Origin: Salinivirga sp035268865
Lineage (GTDB): Bacteria; Bacteroidota; Bacteroidia; Bacteroidales; Salinivirgaceae
DNA: 64,000 nucleotides
Reading direction: 5' to 3'
Assembly: GCF_035268865.1 (NCBI RefSeq)
Contig: NZ_DATFKB010000191.1
Span: forward strand, 7,374 to 71,373
Position numbers and translations under genes: made by a program. Of the stretch, positions 35,516-44,189 are shown piece by piece. The notes beneath the pieces are model-generated. The model made no database searches. It saw nothing but the letters and a program-made list of their open reading frames with translations, and was not told the DNA's origin. Position 1 is the stretch's first letter, and each line of letters begins with the position of its first letter.

Positions 35516-38110
35516 TTAATATTGTCCGTTATCGTACCAGTTTTCTCTTTTGTCGTATTTAAGATCTTGCAGAATTGAGGATTTAACACCAATTGTAAAA
35601 GAATAACTCTGTCGTTCTCCAAAAGGTACCCAGTGAAAACTCATCACCCAACAATGCAGATCCCTTGTTATATCAAGCGTCGTGGCCGACATTTTTCTCC
35701 GCTCAAAGTCATAACCGGTCCTAAAACCTACTTTCCATTTATCGGTAACGCTGAAGTTACCTCTCAAACCTACGGTTTGTATTACACTTTTAGTATTTTG
35801 TGGCTTTGAGAAAGTGTATTTATAGTTAAGGGTAAAGCTCCAGGGAATATCAAAATAGTCGTAATAATCGACCACGGCTCTTTGCTGTTCTTCTTCTGAA
35901 ACTTCATCGCCTTCAAACATTTTAGAATCGAGCTTAAAATTAAATGAAACCGCTGCGCGGGTGATGCGGCCCAATTTTCCATCTACATTGAACTGGTATT
36001 TATCTATGCGTTTATAGGTGATTGGATCTAAAGCGTAGGGATCCATAGTTGCATTAAACTGTACATTAACCTTTTGAAATAAATTGGTCGAGGCTCGCAT
36101 AGATAAGGGGCTCCAGTTCATAGAGTCGGCTACAATATTGTAATTAGTAGAGAAGTTTAAGGTTTTGAGCAGATCAATTTTTTTTGTTTTTGATACTGAA
36201 TCATTCGGTGTTCTTACCTTCATGCTGACTTGATTGCCCAGACTCAGATTTATAGCCCCGGATCTCGGACCTGATGGCACACCATATATGCCATTGTCAT
36301 AATAACTATATGTTTGATTTGGCTGCCCTTCGACCTCGTCATAGTAACCGTATTTATCAAGCGAGAAATTGGGTCTGTAACTATAAGAAACCGATGGAGA
36401 ATGCACAAACCTGATAGCTTCTACCGGAATGTAGGATTGAAACGTGTATAGTCCGTATAGGGTTGTATTTACCCCTGCACTTACATTATAATCATATATC
36501 CGGTTGAAACCGGTAATTGTATCTGTTGTGGTTTTTCCAAAAACAGTGTCTCCTTCTGTAAAAAGACTCCCTTCGTATTTTTTACGCAATGAATTAAAGT
36601 ACCAACGTTCAGTGTAGTTGGCACTGGGAGAAAAATTGAGGAATTTTAAGAATTTTGCTGAAGTTTTTACTCCCACATCGTGTTTTACCCCGAATTTAAA
36701 CTCATCCACCACATCTTTTTTAAAAAGTTCATCTTCTTTTACTGTAAAGCGGTTTTCAAGCCTGGAGCTATAAGTGATGCCAATTTTTTGTAATAAGTTG
36801 GGTGGTTTATTTGAGTTTTTTGGAGCAAAAGGGGTTATTCTTTGCATGTTGAGGTTTACACTCGGTAAAGTCATAGCTACACTACTGTCTTTGGTGTTAA
36901 GTGTATGCCTGAGTTGTGCATTAAATGAAAACGGTGTACCCGGAAGGCTATGGCTGTAATTTACTGATGAGTTTACCGTATTTTGCAGGTAATTATTCAT
37001 TTGTGTGGAATAGCGGTTGGCCGATGTGCTTTTAAGGTTTACATTGGCTGAAAAATTACTATTAGGCCTTGCTTTAGGATCCTGATTATGATGCCATGTA
37101 AGGTTGTATGCATCGGTGTTGACATAATCTGCCAGTCCTCTTTCGCTCTCAATTATTTTTTCGAGCATAAACGACAATTGGCCGCTATATCTGTACCGTT
37201 TTTTATATCGTGACGAAATGGTTCCTTTGTAGCTCCCTTTTGAATAAATACTTCCGACTACTTTTAGGTCCATGTAATCGCTTAACGCCCAATAGTAACC
37301 AAGATCTTCGAGTGAAAAACCGCGTCTTTCCGATTCTCCGTATCTGGGCAGGATTAAACCGGAAGTTTTTTCTTTTGTAAATGGAAAAAAACCAAAAGGA
37401 ATGGCAATTGGAGTGGGGACATCTTCAATAACCAGGTAAAGCGGACCCGAAACGATTTTATCGTTCTGAATTACACGTGCCTTACTCATGGCGATATAGT
37501 AATGCGGGTGTTCATGATCGCAGGTGGTGTATTTACCTGCTTTAAGGTCGATGATGTTTTCGGTGTGCTTTTTAGTGCGCCGGCTGTGCAAAAAACCACC
37601 ATCTTGCTCTGTTACGACATCGGTAATAATTCCCTTTTTGGTCTTAAAATTATACCTGATCTCCCGTGATTCATACAAATCTTCGCCTTCTTTAAAAATT
37701 GGCAACCCAATTTCATTACCTAACGAATCTGTTTTACCCTTGGCAAAGATTTCATTTTTATTGAAGTCTATATCGATATAAGATGCTGTCAGTTCAATAT
37801 CGCCATATAAAACTTTTGCGTCTCCTTTTAATATGATCCTTTTTTCATTTAAAAACGATTCTATGGTATCTGCTGATTGATAATCGACAGGACTTGAAAG
37901 GGTAGATGAAGGAGTCGATTTAGTTGTGTCGGGTTTTATATTGGATGAATCCAGTTTAGTATAAGTCCATGCGGAGGTGTCCACAGGAGGAATGCTATCA
38001 CTATTGCCAGATTTAGGTACTTCCTGACCCAATAAATTTACCGGGTAAAGTATCTGAACAAGAAAAAGGTAAATAGTATATCGAATAAAAACCTTCAACA
38101 CAAATTTCAA
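35516..38110 (-). CDS. lptD: LPS assembly protein LptD (OstA family)
   Basis: An 864-residue outer-membrane beta-barrel protein with a signal peptide (about 1-29) and a Ser/Thr/Pro-rich stretch. Next comes an OstA-type beta-jellyroll (about 85-220: 'IILKGDAKVLYGDIELTASYID'), then 'YTTCDHEHPHYYIAMSKARV' and a long barrel of aromatic strands ending 'TIGVKSSILQDLKYDKR'. It inserts lipopolysaccharide into the outer leaflet together with LptE, which is not seen here. It is divergent from the amidase gene. Confidence 0.88.
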   Translation of the reverse strand: MKFVLKVFIRYTIYLFLVQILYPVNLLGQEVPKSGNSDSIPPVDTSAWTYTKLDSSNIKPDTTKSTPSSTLSSPVDYQSADTIESFLNEKRIILKGDAKVLYGDIELTASYIDIDFNKNEIFAKGKTDSLGNEIGLPIFKEGEDLYESREIRYNFKTKKGIITDVVTEQDGGFLHSRRTKKHTENIIDLKAGKYTTCDHEHPHYYIAMSKARVIQNDKIVSGPLYLVIEDVPTPIAIPFGFFPFTKEKTSGLILPRYGESERRGFSLEDLGYYWALSDYMDLKVVGSIYSKGSYKGTISSRYKKRYRYSGQLSFMLEKIIESERGLADYVNTDAYNLTWHHNQDPKARPNSNFSANVNLKSTSANRYSTQMNNYLQNTVNSSVNYSHSLPGTPFSFNAQLRHTLNTKDSSVAMTLPSVNLNMQRITPFAPKNSNKPPNLLQKIGITYSSRLENRFTVKEDELFKKDVVDEFKFGVKHDVGVKTSAKFLKFLNFSPSANYTERWYFNSLRKKYEGSLFTEGDTVFGKTTTDTITGFNRIYDYNVSAGVNTTLYGLYTFQSYIPVEAIRFVHSPSVSYSYRPNFSLDKYGYYDEVEGQPNQTYSYYDNGIYGVPSGPRSGAINLSLGNQVSMKVRTPNDSVSKTKKIDLLKTLNFSTNYNIVADSMNWSPLSMRASTNLFQKVNVQFNATMDPYALDPITYKRIDKYQFNVDGKLGRITRAAVSFNFKLDSKMFEGDEVSEEEQQRAVVDYYDYFDIPWSFTLNYKYTFSKPQNTKSVIQTVGLRGNFSVTDKWKVGFRTGYDFERRKMSATTLDITRDLHCWVMSFHWVPFGERQSYSFTIGVKSSILQDLKYDKRENWYDNGQY

Positions 38111-38165
38111 ATCCCGTTAGTTTGTTCTATTTTTGTTTGTTCTTGAATGCATAATTTTTGCGGTT

Positions 38166-38173
38166 CAAAACTA
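38166..38173 (-). promoter_or_regulatory. Candidate -7 element of lptD
   Basis: Minus-strand TAGTTTTG fits TAnnTTTG, 56 bases before the lptD start. No clear -33 box. Confidence 0.25.
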
Positions 38174-38193
38174 ATTAAAATCTTTTATTCCTT

Positions 38194-39303
38194 ATGAATC
38201 GTTTACAGAAGATTTCTATCATATACGTAATATTTAGTGTGTTTATTTTGCCATATACCGCACATTGTACTGAAGATGAGGATCAATTTGTGGTTGTACT
38301 TGATGCTGGTCATGGTGGAAAAGATAGTGGCGCAAGGGGTAGCTTTTCAATGGAAAAAGATGTTGTTCTGGATATCACCAAACAAGTTGGTCATTATATA
38401 CAAAACCATTTACCCGAAATACGGGTACTTTATACCAGAGAAGATGATAGTTTTGTGAAGCTTTTTAAAAGGGCCGAAATAGCCAACCGAAATGAGGCTG
38501 ATCTTTTTGTATCTATACATGCTAATGCCTCGCCAAGTAACAGGGCTTTTGGTACCGAAACATTCGTAATGGGTTTGCACAAAACAGAAAGTAATTTGGA
38601 AGTTGCCCAAAAGGAAAATGCTGTAATAACCCTGGAGGAAAATTATGAAGAACACTATGAAGGTTATGATCCACACAGTGCAGAATCCTACATTATTTTT
38701 TCTTTAATGCAAAATGCGTTTCTGGAACAGAGCCTCAGGGCGGCCGAGTTAACTCAAAAAGAGTTCCGCGAGCGCGCCAGGCGAAAAGACAGAGGGGTGA
38801 AACAGGCCGGTTTTCTGGTCTTATGGAAAACCACCATGCCAAGTATACTTATTGAAACAGGCTTTATTTCTAATAGCAATGAAGAGGCTTATTTGAATTC
38901 GGACCAGGGAAAAGACTATCTGGCTTCGGCCATATTCAGAGCCATTCGTTCATACTATGAAGAGATGAAAGCTCAAAAAGCTGAAGAAAAACCTCAAAGT
39001 GAAAAGCAAATCGCACAAACAGAAACACAAAATAAATCTAATGATGTATATTTTATGGTGCAGCTAACAGCTTCTTCTCAAATGGCAGATACTGCAAAAG
39101 CACCTTTCTCAAATCTTGATAATCCGCTTGAAATACAAAAAATAGGCAAATATTATAAATATTTTTACGGGAAGGTTAATAACTATAAAGAAGCAAAAAA
39201 ACTCCAGAAACATTGCGAGGCGCATTTTCCAGATGCATTTATAGTTGCTTTCGAAGGCGATAATCCCATTTCTGTGCAAAAGGCTATAAAAAGTGTGCAA
39301 TAA
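38194..39303 (+). CDS. N-acetylmuramoyl-L-alanine amidase with a SPOR domain
   Basis: A 369-residue secreted enzyme that cuts the amide bond between N-acetylmuramic acid and the stem peptide. After a signal peptide (about 1-25) is the Amidase_3 domain with zinc ligands His40 in 'VVLDAGHGG', Glu54 and His109 in 'VSIHANA', and the catalytic Glu in 'ILIETGFISN'. A Glu/Gln/Lys-rich linker leads to a C-terminal SPOR-like domain (about 285-365), which in relatives binds denuded septal peptidoglycan. The MCE gene follows after 49 bases, so the two probably share a transcript. Confidence 0.92.
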   Translation: MNRLQKISIIYVIFSVFILPYTAHCTEDEDQFVVVLDAGHGGKDSGARGSFSMEKDVVLDITKQVGHYIQNHLPEIRVLYTREDDSFVKLFKRAEIANRNEADLFVSIHANASPSNRAFGTETFVMGLHKTESNLEVAQKENAVITLEENYEEHYEGYDPHSAESYIIFSLMQNAFLEQSLRAAELTQKEFRERARRKDRGVKQAGFLVLWKTTMPSILIETGFISNSNEEAYLNSDQGKDYLASAIFRAIRSYYEEMKAQKAEEKPQSEKQIAQTETQNKSNDVYFMVQLTASSQMADTAKAPFSNLDNPLEIQKIGKYYKYFYGKVNNYKEAKKLQKHCEAHFPDAFIVAFEGDNPISVQKAIKSVQ

Positions 39304-39352
39304 AATTGTATATTGTTGATCTTTACATAACGTGCAATGAAAGTACTAAGTG

Positions 39353-40594
39353 ATGAATAATAAATATAAATACATATTAATTGGACTTCTGGCAGCTATT
39401 ACCATTTTAGTTTTTGTTTTCGGGCTAAATTATCTTAAAGGCAAAAATTATTTTATTGAGGAAGATACTTATTATGTGGTCTATAATAGGATAGAAGGGT
39501 TAACCAAATCCAGTCCTGTTCTGCTTAACGGTTATAATGTGGGTCAGGTGCGCGAAATTAGTTTTCATAACGTTAAAAAAGGCAATCTGATTGTGGAATT
39601 TGTCGTCAAAAAAGATATCCACATTCCCCAAAAGTCCATAGCCCGTATTTTTAGTCAGGATTTAATGGGTACCAAAGCCATTGATCTTGTATTCTCAGAT
39701 AAAGACAGTCTGCTAACCGCAGGAGACACCTTAATTGCTGAAACCGAAGAGAGCCTGAAGGAACAGGTTAGTATTGAAATGCTACCATTAAAAAACAAAG
39801 CAGAGGATTTGTTGCGCGAAATGGAGAATGCAATAAATATTATCAACTTAATTTTTAATGAGCGTACCAGGCAAAATTTAAAACAGATTATAGAAGAATT
39901 GAATTACACATCTAAAAACCTGCGTTCCAGCACTGCCAGTGTAGATACTTTACTTTTAAATGAAAAGCAACGCATTCACCGGCTATTGGTTAATTTGGAA
40001 TCTATAACCAATAATTTTAGCGAGAATAATGAAAATATTACAGACCTTATGGCAAACCTGGAGGTACTAACAGACTCGCTAAAACGTGTAGATTTTAATG
40101 GAACTGTGGCAGAGGCAGACTCAACAATTTTAGCCATTAATAGTGTATTGAATAAAATACAGACTCAGGAGGGCACTCTGGGCAAACTTATCTATAACGA
40201 TTCGCTCTATAATGCTCTTAATGAGAGTACCGAAGATATAGGATTGCTTGCCGAAGATTTGCGCGTAAATCCTAAAAGGTACTTACACTTTTCAGCGTTT
40301 GATCTTGGTCGCACAATGTATGTACTCGATGACGATAAAATGGAAAAGCGTGCGAAGAAAAACGATGGAAACTATCATGTTTTAATTGATGAATCGCCTT
40401 CGCCTGTTTCCCTTGAATATTATGATAAAATTGACAATGTTAAACAACGCGTTGTAAAAGATACCTACTTATATACTGTTGGTAATTATGAGAAAAAGCG
40501 TAAAGCAAAACGTTTTCTGAAAAAGGTAAGAAAAAACTATCCCAAAGCGCGCATTATTTACATTAACAAGGGTCAATTTACCTATGTAGATTAA
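39353..40594 (+). CDS. MCE-domain (MlaD-like) lipid transport protein with a SPOR-like tail
   Basis: A 413-residue inner-membrane-anchored protein: one membrane segment (about 8-27), an MCE domain (about 33-125) with 'YYVVYNRIEGLTKSSPVLL' and 'GYNVGQVREISF', then a long helical coiled region (about 130-290). In relatives it carries phospholipids between the inner and outer membranes. The last 45 residues ('DTYLYTVGNYEKKRKAKRFL' then 'YPKARIIYINKG') look like the second half of a SPOR domain, as in the amidase upstream. I chose the ATG at 39353 over the preceding GTG. The usual MlaE/MlaF partners are not in the window. Confidence 0.88.
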   Translation: MNNKYKYILIGLLAAITILVFVFGLNYLKGKNYFIEEDTYYVVYNRIEGLTKSSPVLLNGYNVGQVREISFHNVKKGNLIVEFVVKKDIHIPQKSIARIFSQDLMGTKAIDLVFSDKDSLLTAGDTLIAETEESLKEQVSIEMLPLKNKAEDLLREMENAINIINLIFNERTRQNLKQIIEELNYTSKNLRSSTASVDTLLLNEKQRIHRLLVNLESITNNFSENNENITDLMANLEVLTDSLKRVDFNGTVAEADSTILAINSVLNKIQTQEGTLGKLIYNDSLYNALNESTEDIGLLAEDLRVNPKRYLHFSAFDLGRTMYVLDDDKMEKRAKKNDGNYHVLIDESPSPVSLEYYDKIDNVKQRVVKDTYLYTVGNYEKKRKAKRFLKKVRKNYPKARIIYINKGQFTYVD

Positions 40595-40890
40595 TTTTAT
40601 TTCCATATAGGTATTTTTACCTGTTAATTTTCCCTTAACATTATTTTAACATATCGTTAATCCGGTTAACACTCAACAGTTTAAAATTCCAATTGCTGTA
40701 ATATTTTTAAAATCAGGTAGTTATAAAGCAAAAAAAAATTACTTTTACAAGCGGTTGATTTTAAAACGAATATCAAAAAAATGAAAAATACAAGCGAAAT
40801 TTTATTTTTTTTTAATGTTTTTTTTCACCAATTTAGTATTCGCAATAAAAAAAATCATCATTAATATAAATTGTTAGGAATTAGCTCGCT
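40595..40890 (+). other. Gene-free AT-rich region upstream of dnaA
   Basis: This 296-base gap has long A and T tracts and a weak inverted repeat at its left end (TACCTAT 40579-40585 with ATAGGTA 40607-40613). I found no TTATNCACA DnaA boxes, so it does not look like an origin. A near-match TACTTTTA and a TAGTATTCGC stretch exist, but no clear promoter. Confidence 0.5.
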
Positions 40891-42315
40891 ATGGATCACA
40901 AAGAAGCATGGGATCATTGTCTGTCAATTATTCGCGATAACATACCTGAGAGAAGTTTCCAAACTTGGTTCAGTCCGATAAGGCCAATTAAGTTATCCGA
41001 TAAAGTACTCACGATAGAAGTACCAACATCATTTTTCTATGAGTACCTTGAGGAACATTTTATTGATATTCTTCGAAAAACCCTTTTTAAGGTTATCGGA
41101 GCAGATGCCAAATTAGAGTACAGCATTATTGTGCATAATAATACACACAACTCAAAGCCATATGCTGTAAAAATACCAACGCAAAATAAATCTGACCTTA
41201 CTAACCGTCCCGTATCCATGCCTATGGGATCTAATAGTACCAATAATATTAAAAATCCTTTTGTAATACCTGGTATTCAAAAGCTTAATATCGACCCGCA
41301 ACTTAATAGTGATTATAATTTTCAGAATTTTATCGAAGGTGAGTGCAACAGACTGGCCCGCTCAGCGGGATTTGCCATAGCTCAAAATCCGGGTAAAACT
41401 GCCTTCAATCCTCTTTTTATATACGGAGCCTCAGGTTTGGGAAAAACTCACCTGGCGCACGCAATAGGAATACAGGTAAAGGAAAGGTTTCCGGAAAAAA
41501 CAGTGTTGTATGTCGAAGCCAATAAATTTGAACGCCAATATGCCGATGCTACCCGCAGCAATGAGCGCAACGATTTTGTCCATTTTTACCAGATGATCGA
41601 TGTGCTGATTATTGATGACGTTCAGCATTTGGCCGCAAAACAGAAAACACAAGATGTATTTTTTCATATTTTCAACCACCTGCACCAATCAGGTAAGCAA
41701 CTTATTCTAACTTCAGACAAACCACCGGTTGAACTTGAAGGTTTAGAGCAACGCTTGCTATCACGCTTTAAGTGGGGGCTGAGCGCCGATTTACAGGTGC
41801 CGGATTTTGAAACCCGGAAGACCATCCTTCAAAAAATGGCCTATAAAGATGGTATTGAGCTACAGGATGAAATTATAGACTACATAGCCAATCATATTAA
41901 TACCAATGTGCGTGAATTAGAAGGCGCTTTGGTATCACTCATGGCTCAGAGTACACTCAATAGAAAAGAAATTACCATTGATTTGGCGAAGGACCTTATT
42001 GATAAATTGGTCAGTAATACCCGCAAAGAGATTACTCTGGATGTGATTCAGCAAACAGTATGCGATTATTTCAGTATGCCGGTCGATCAGCTTAAATCAA
42101 AAACCAGAAAGCGCGAAATTGTACAAGCCAGACAAATAGCGATGTATTTTGCCAAAAGCAAAACAAAATCATCTTTGTCTACCATAGGGGCGCGTATTGG
42201 TGGAAAAGATCATGCTACTGTATTGCACGCATGTAAAACGGTTAAAAACTTATTGGACACTGATAAAAGGTTTAAATCATTTGTAACAGACATTGATAAA
42301 ATGCTGGAAAACTAA
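40891..42315 (+). CDS. dnaA: Chromosomal replication initiator DnaA
   Basis: A 474-residue AAA+ protein that opens the replication origin. Domain I is N-terminal ('WFSPIRPIKL'). Then come a variable Asn/Ser-rich linker (about 85-130) and the AAA+ domain with Walker A at 179-186 ('GASGLGKTHLAH'), Walker B ('VLIIDDVQHLA') and sensor 'TNVRELEGALVSL'. Domain IV has the DNA-binding 'STIGARIGGKDHATVLHAC'. The usual dnaN and recF neighbours are absent, and no DnaA-box cluster is seen nearby. Confidence 0.96.
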   Translation: MDHKEAWDHCLSIIRDNIPERSFQTWFSPIRPIKLSDKVLTIEVPTSFFYEYLEEHFIDILRKTLFKVIGADAKLEYSIIVHNNTHNSKPYAVKIPTQNKSDLTNRPVSMPMGSNSTNNIKNPFVIPGIQKLNIDPQLNSDYNFQNFIEGECNRLARSAGFAIAQNPGKTAFNPLFIYGASGLGKTHLAHAIGIQVKERFPEKTVLYVEANKFERQYADATRSNERNDFVHFYQMIDVLIIDDVQHLAAKQKTQDVFFHIFNHLHQSGKQLILTSDKPPVELEGLEQRLLSRFKWGLSADLQVPDFETRKTILQKMAYKDGIELQDEIIDYIANHINTNVRELEGALVSLMAQSTLNRKEITIDLAKDLIDKLVSNTRKEITLDVIQQTVCDYFSMPVDQLKSKTRKREIVQARQIAMYFAKSKTKSSLSTIGARIGGKDHATVLHACKTVKNLLDTDKRFKSFVTDIDKMLEN

Positions 42316-42337
42316 GTGATTAAAACATCTACATAGC

Positions 42338-42370
42338 AATCCTTCCTTACCTGGGAAGGATTTTTTATTT
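42338..42370 (+). terminator. Terminator of dnaA
   Basis: AATCCTTCC (42338-42346) pairs with GGAAGGATT (42354-42362) and runs into TTTTATTT, 22 bases past the dnaA stop. Confidence 0.85.
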
Positions 42371-42452
42371 CAGTCTGCATGCGCTTTTCGGTATTTTTAT
42401 TTTGAAAAACTGACTTAAATCATCAATTTTGTAACTTTAAAAAAAAGTTTAC

Positions 42453-43220
42453 ATGTCAATTATTATCAAAACACCGGAACAAATAGAGGGGATACGCAAA
42501 AGCAGCAGGTTGGCCGCTAGTTGTCTGGATTATATTGAGCCCTATGTAGAACCAGGTGTTTCTACCGGATATCTGGATAAAAAAATCGAAGATTATATAA
42601 GAGCGCATGGTGCCACGCCGGCGCCGCTAAACTATCATGGTTTTCCTAAAGCCACCTGCATATCACCCAATAATGTGGTATGTCACGGAATACCTACCGA
42701 TGACCAAATATTAAAAAATGGAGATGTAATAAATATCGATGTAACTACCATTTTAGATGGTTTTTACGGCGATACCAGCCGCATGTTCGAGGTAGGACCA
42801 ATAGATGATGAAACCGCACGCTTACTTGACGTTACAAAGCATTGCCTGGATCTGGGTATTCAACAGGTTAAACCCGGAAACCGATTCGGAAATATCGGGT
42901 TTATGATTAATAGGTATGCCAAAAGCAAGGGATACAGTGTTGTGTACGAATTTTGCGGACATGGTGTTGGGTTAGAATTTCATGAAGAACCGCAAGTAGA
43001 GCATATTGCACGCAAAAACTCCGGTGCTAAAATGAAACCCGGAATGGTGTTTACAATTGAACCAATGATTAATGCCGGAAAACCTAAAGTTAGTGTAGAC
43101 AACGCCGACGGGTGGACAGCAAGAACCATTGACGAGCAGCTATCTGCACAATATGAACATACAATACTGGTCACTGAAGATGGTTATGAAGTCTTAACGG
43201 ACTTACACAACGAATATTAG
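42453..43220 (+). CDS. map: Type I methionine aminopeptidase
   Basis: A 255-residue enzyme that removes the initiator methionine from new proteins. Metal ligands are in the usual order: two Asp in 'NIDVTTILDGFYGDTSRMF', His in 'FCGHGVGLEFHEEP', Glu in 'FTIEPMINAG' and Glu in 'QYEHTILVTEDGYEVLT'. The Cys before the His region and the substrate His in 'LNYHGFPKATCIS' are present. It is a free-standing gene 137 bases after dnaA and 97 bases before fabG. Confidence 0.96.
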   Translation: MSIIIKTPEQIEGIRKSSRLAASCLDYIEPYVEPGVSTGYLDKKIEDYIRAHGATPAPLNYHGFPKATCISPNNVVCHGIPTDDQILKNGDVINIDVTTILDGFYGDTSRMFEVGPIDDETARLLDVTKHCLDLGIQQVKPGNRFGNIGFMINRYAKSKGYSVVYEFCGHGVGLEFHEEPQVEHIARKNSGAKMKPGMVFTIEPMINAGKPKVSVDNADGWTARTIDEQLSAQYEHTILVTEDGYEVLTDLHNEY

Positions 43221-43317
43221 AAGCCGAATTTTACTTTATATAAATATACGCATTTATTAGTTAATCAATGCTTTATAATAAATTCTTAAAAGAAATAGAT
43301 CATTAAAACAAATAAAT

Positions 43318-44064
43318 ATGAAACTACTTGAAGGAAAAACAGCCATTGTAACAGGAGCCTCAAGAGGAATAGGCCGGGCAATTGCTTTGGTATTTGCAGA
43401 GCATGGTGCCAATATAGCAGGAACCGATCTCAAATACGATGAGAATGCGGAAGCACTTGAAAAAGAGCTTAATGAAAAAGGCGTAAAATGTAAAATGTAT
43501 GCTTCTGATGCCAGTAATTTTGAAAGTTGTAATGAGTTGGCATCACAGGTAGTAAAAGATTTTGGCTCAATTGATGCCCTGATAAATAATGCCGGAATTA
43601 CAAAGGATAACTTGTTAATGCGCATGACAGAAGCCGATTGGGATGCTGTATTGACAGTAAACCTAAAGTCTGTTTTCAATATGACAAAAGCTGTGCAGCG
43701 CACCATGCTTAAACAGCGCCATGGCTCAATTGTTAATATGAGTTCTGTAGTGGGTGTTTCAGGAAATGCTGGTCAATCAAATTACAGTGCATCAAAATCG
43801 GGAATTATTGGTTTTACAAAATCAATTGCCAAAGAGCTGGGTTCAAGAAATATTAGATGCAATGCCATTGCTCCCGGTTTTATTATTACTGAGATGACCG
43901 GCAAGTTGGGTGAAGATGTAGTAAAAAGTTGGAGTGAACAAATACCGCTTAAGCGCGGTGGAGAGCCCAAAGAAGTGGCTGAAACAGCATTATTTTTGGC
44001 TTCAGATCTTTCATCATACGTAAGTGGACAGGTTATAAATGTTTGTGGTGCGATGAATACCTGA
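43318..44064 (+). CDS. fabG: 3-oxoacyl-ACP reductase
   Basis: A 248-residue short-chain dehydrogenase. The NADPH-binding 'VTGASRGIGRAI' is at about 11-22, 'NNAGITKDNLLMRM' follows the second strand, and the catalytic Ser-Tyr-Lys triad is in 'NMSSVVG' and 'YSASKSG'. The C-terminal 'PLKRGGEPKEVAETALFLAS' is the FabG signature. It reduces beta-ketoacyl-ACP in fatty acid synthesis. No other fab genes are near, so a different short-chain reductase role remains possible. Confidence 0.92.
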   Translation: MKLLEGKTAIVTGASRGIGRAIALVFAEHGANIAGTDLKYDENAEALEKELNEKGVKCKMYASDASNFESCNELASQVVKDFGSIDALINNAGITKDNLLMRMTEADWDAVLTVNLKSVFNMTKAVQRTMLKQRHGSIVNMSSVVGVSGNAGQSNYSASKSGIIGFTKSIAKELGSRNIRCNAIAPGFIITEMTGKLGEDVVKSWSEQIPLKRGGEPKEVAETALFLASDLSSYVSGQVINVCGAMNT

Positions 44065-44079
44065 TTTAATTAATACTGA

Positions 44080-44124
44080 AAGTTGCTCCTGAAGTTACAT
44101 TCGGGTAATTACAGGAGCACTTTA
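44080..44124 (+). terminator. Hairpin after fabG
   Basis: TGCTCCTG (44084-44091) pairs with CAGGAGCA (44112-44119), flanked by further partial pairing (AAG with CTTT). The T run is short, so termination is likely but not certain. Confidence 0.5.
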
Positions 44125-44189
44125 CCTATATAACCAGGTAGATGGGAACCATTACCTGAAATTCAAATTTAACAGCTGATTTCACTCAT

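Noticed and set aside
40595..40890. Chromosomal origin of replication
   Set aside because: AT-rich, but no DnaA boxes were found and the usual origin neighbours are missing.
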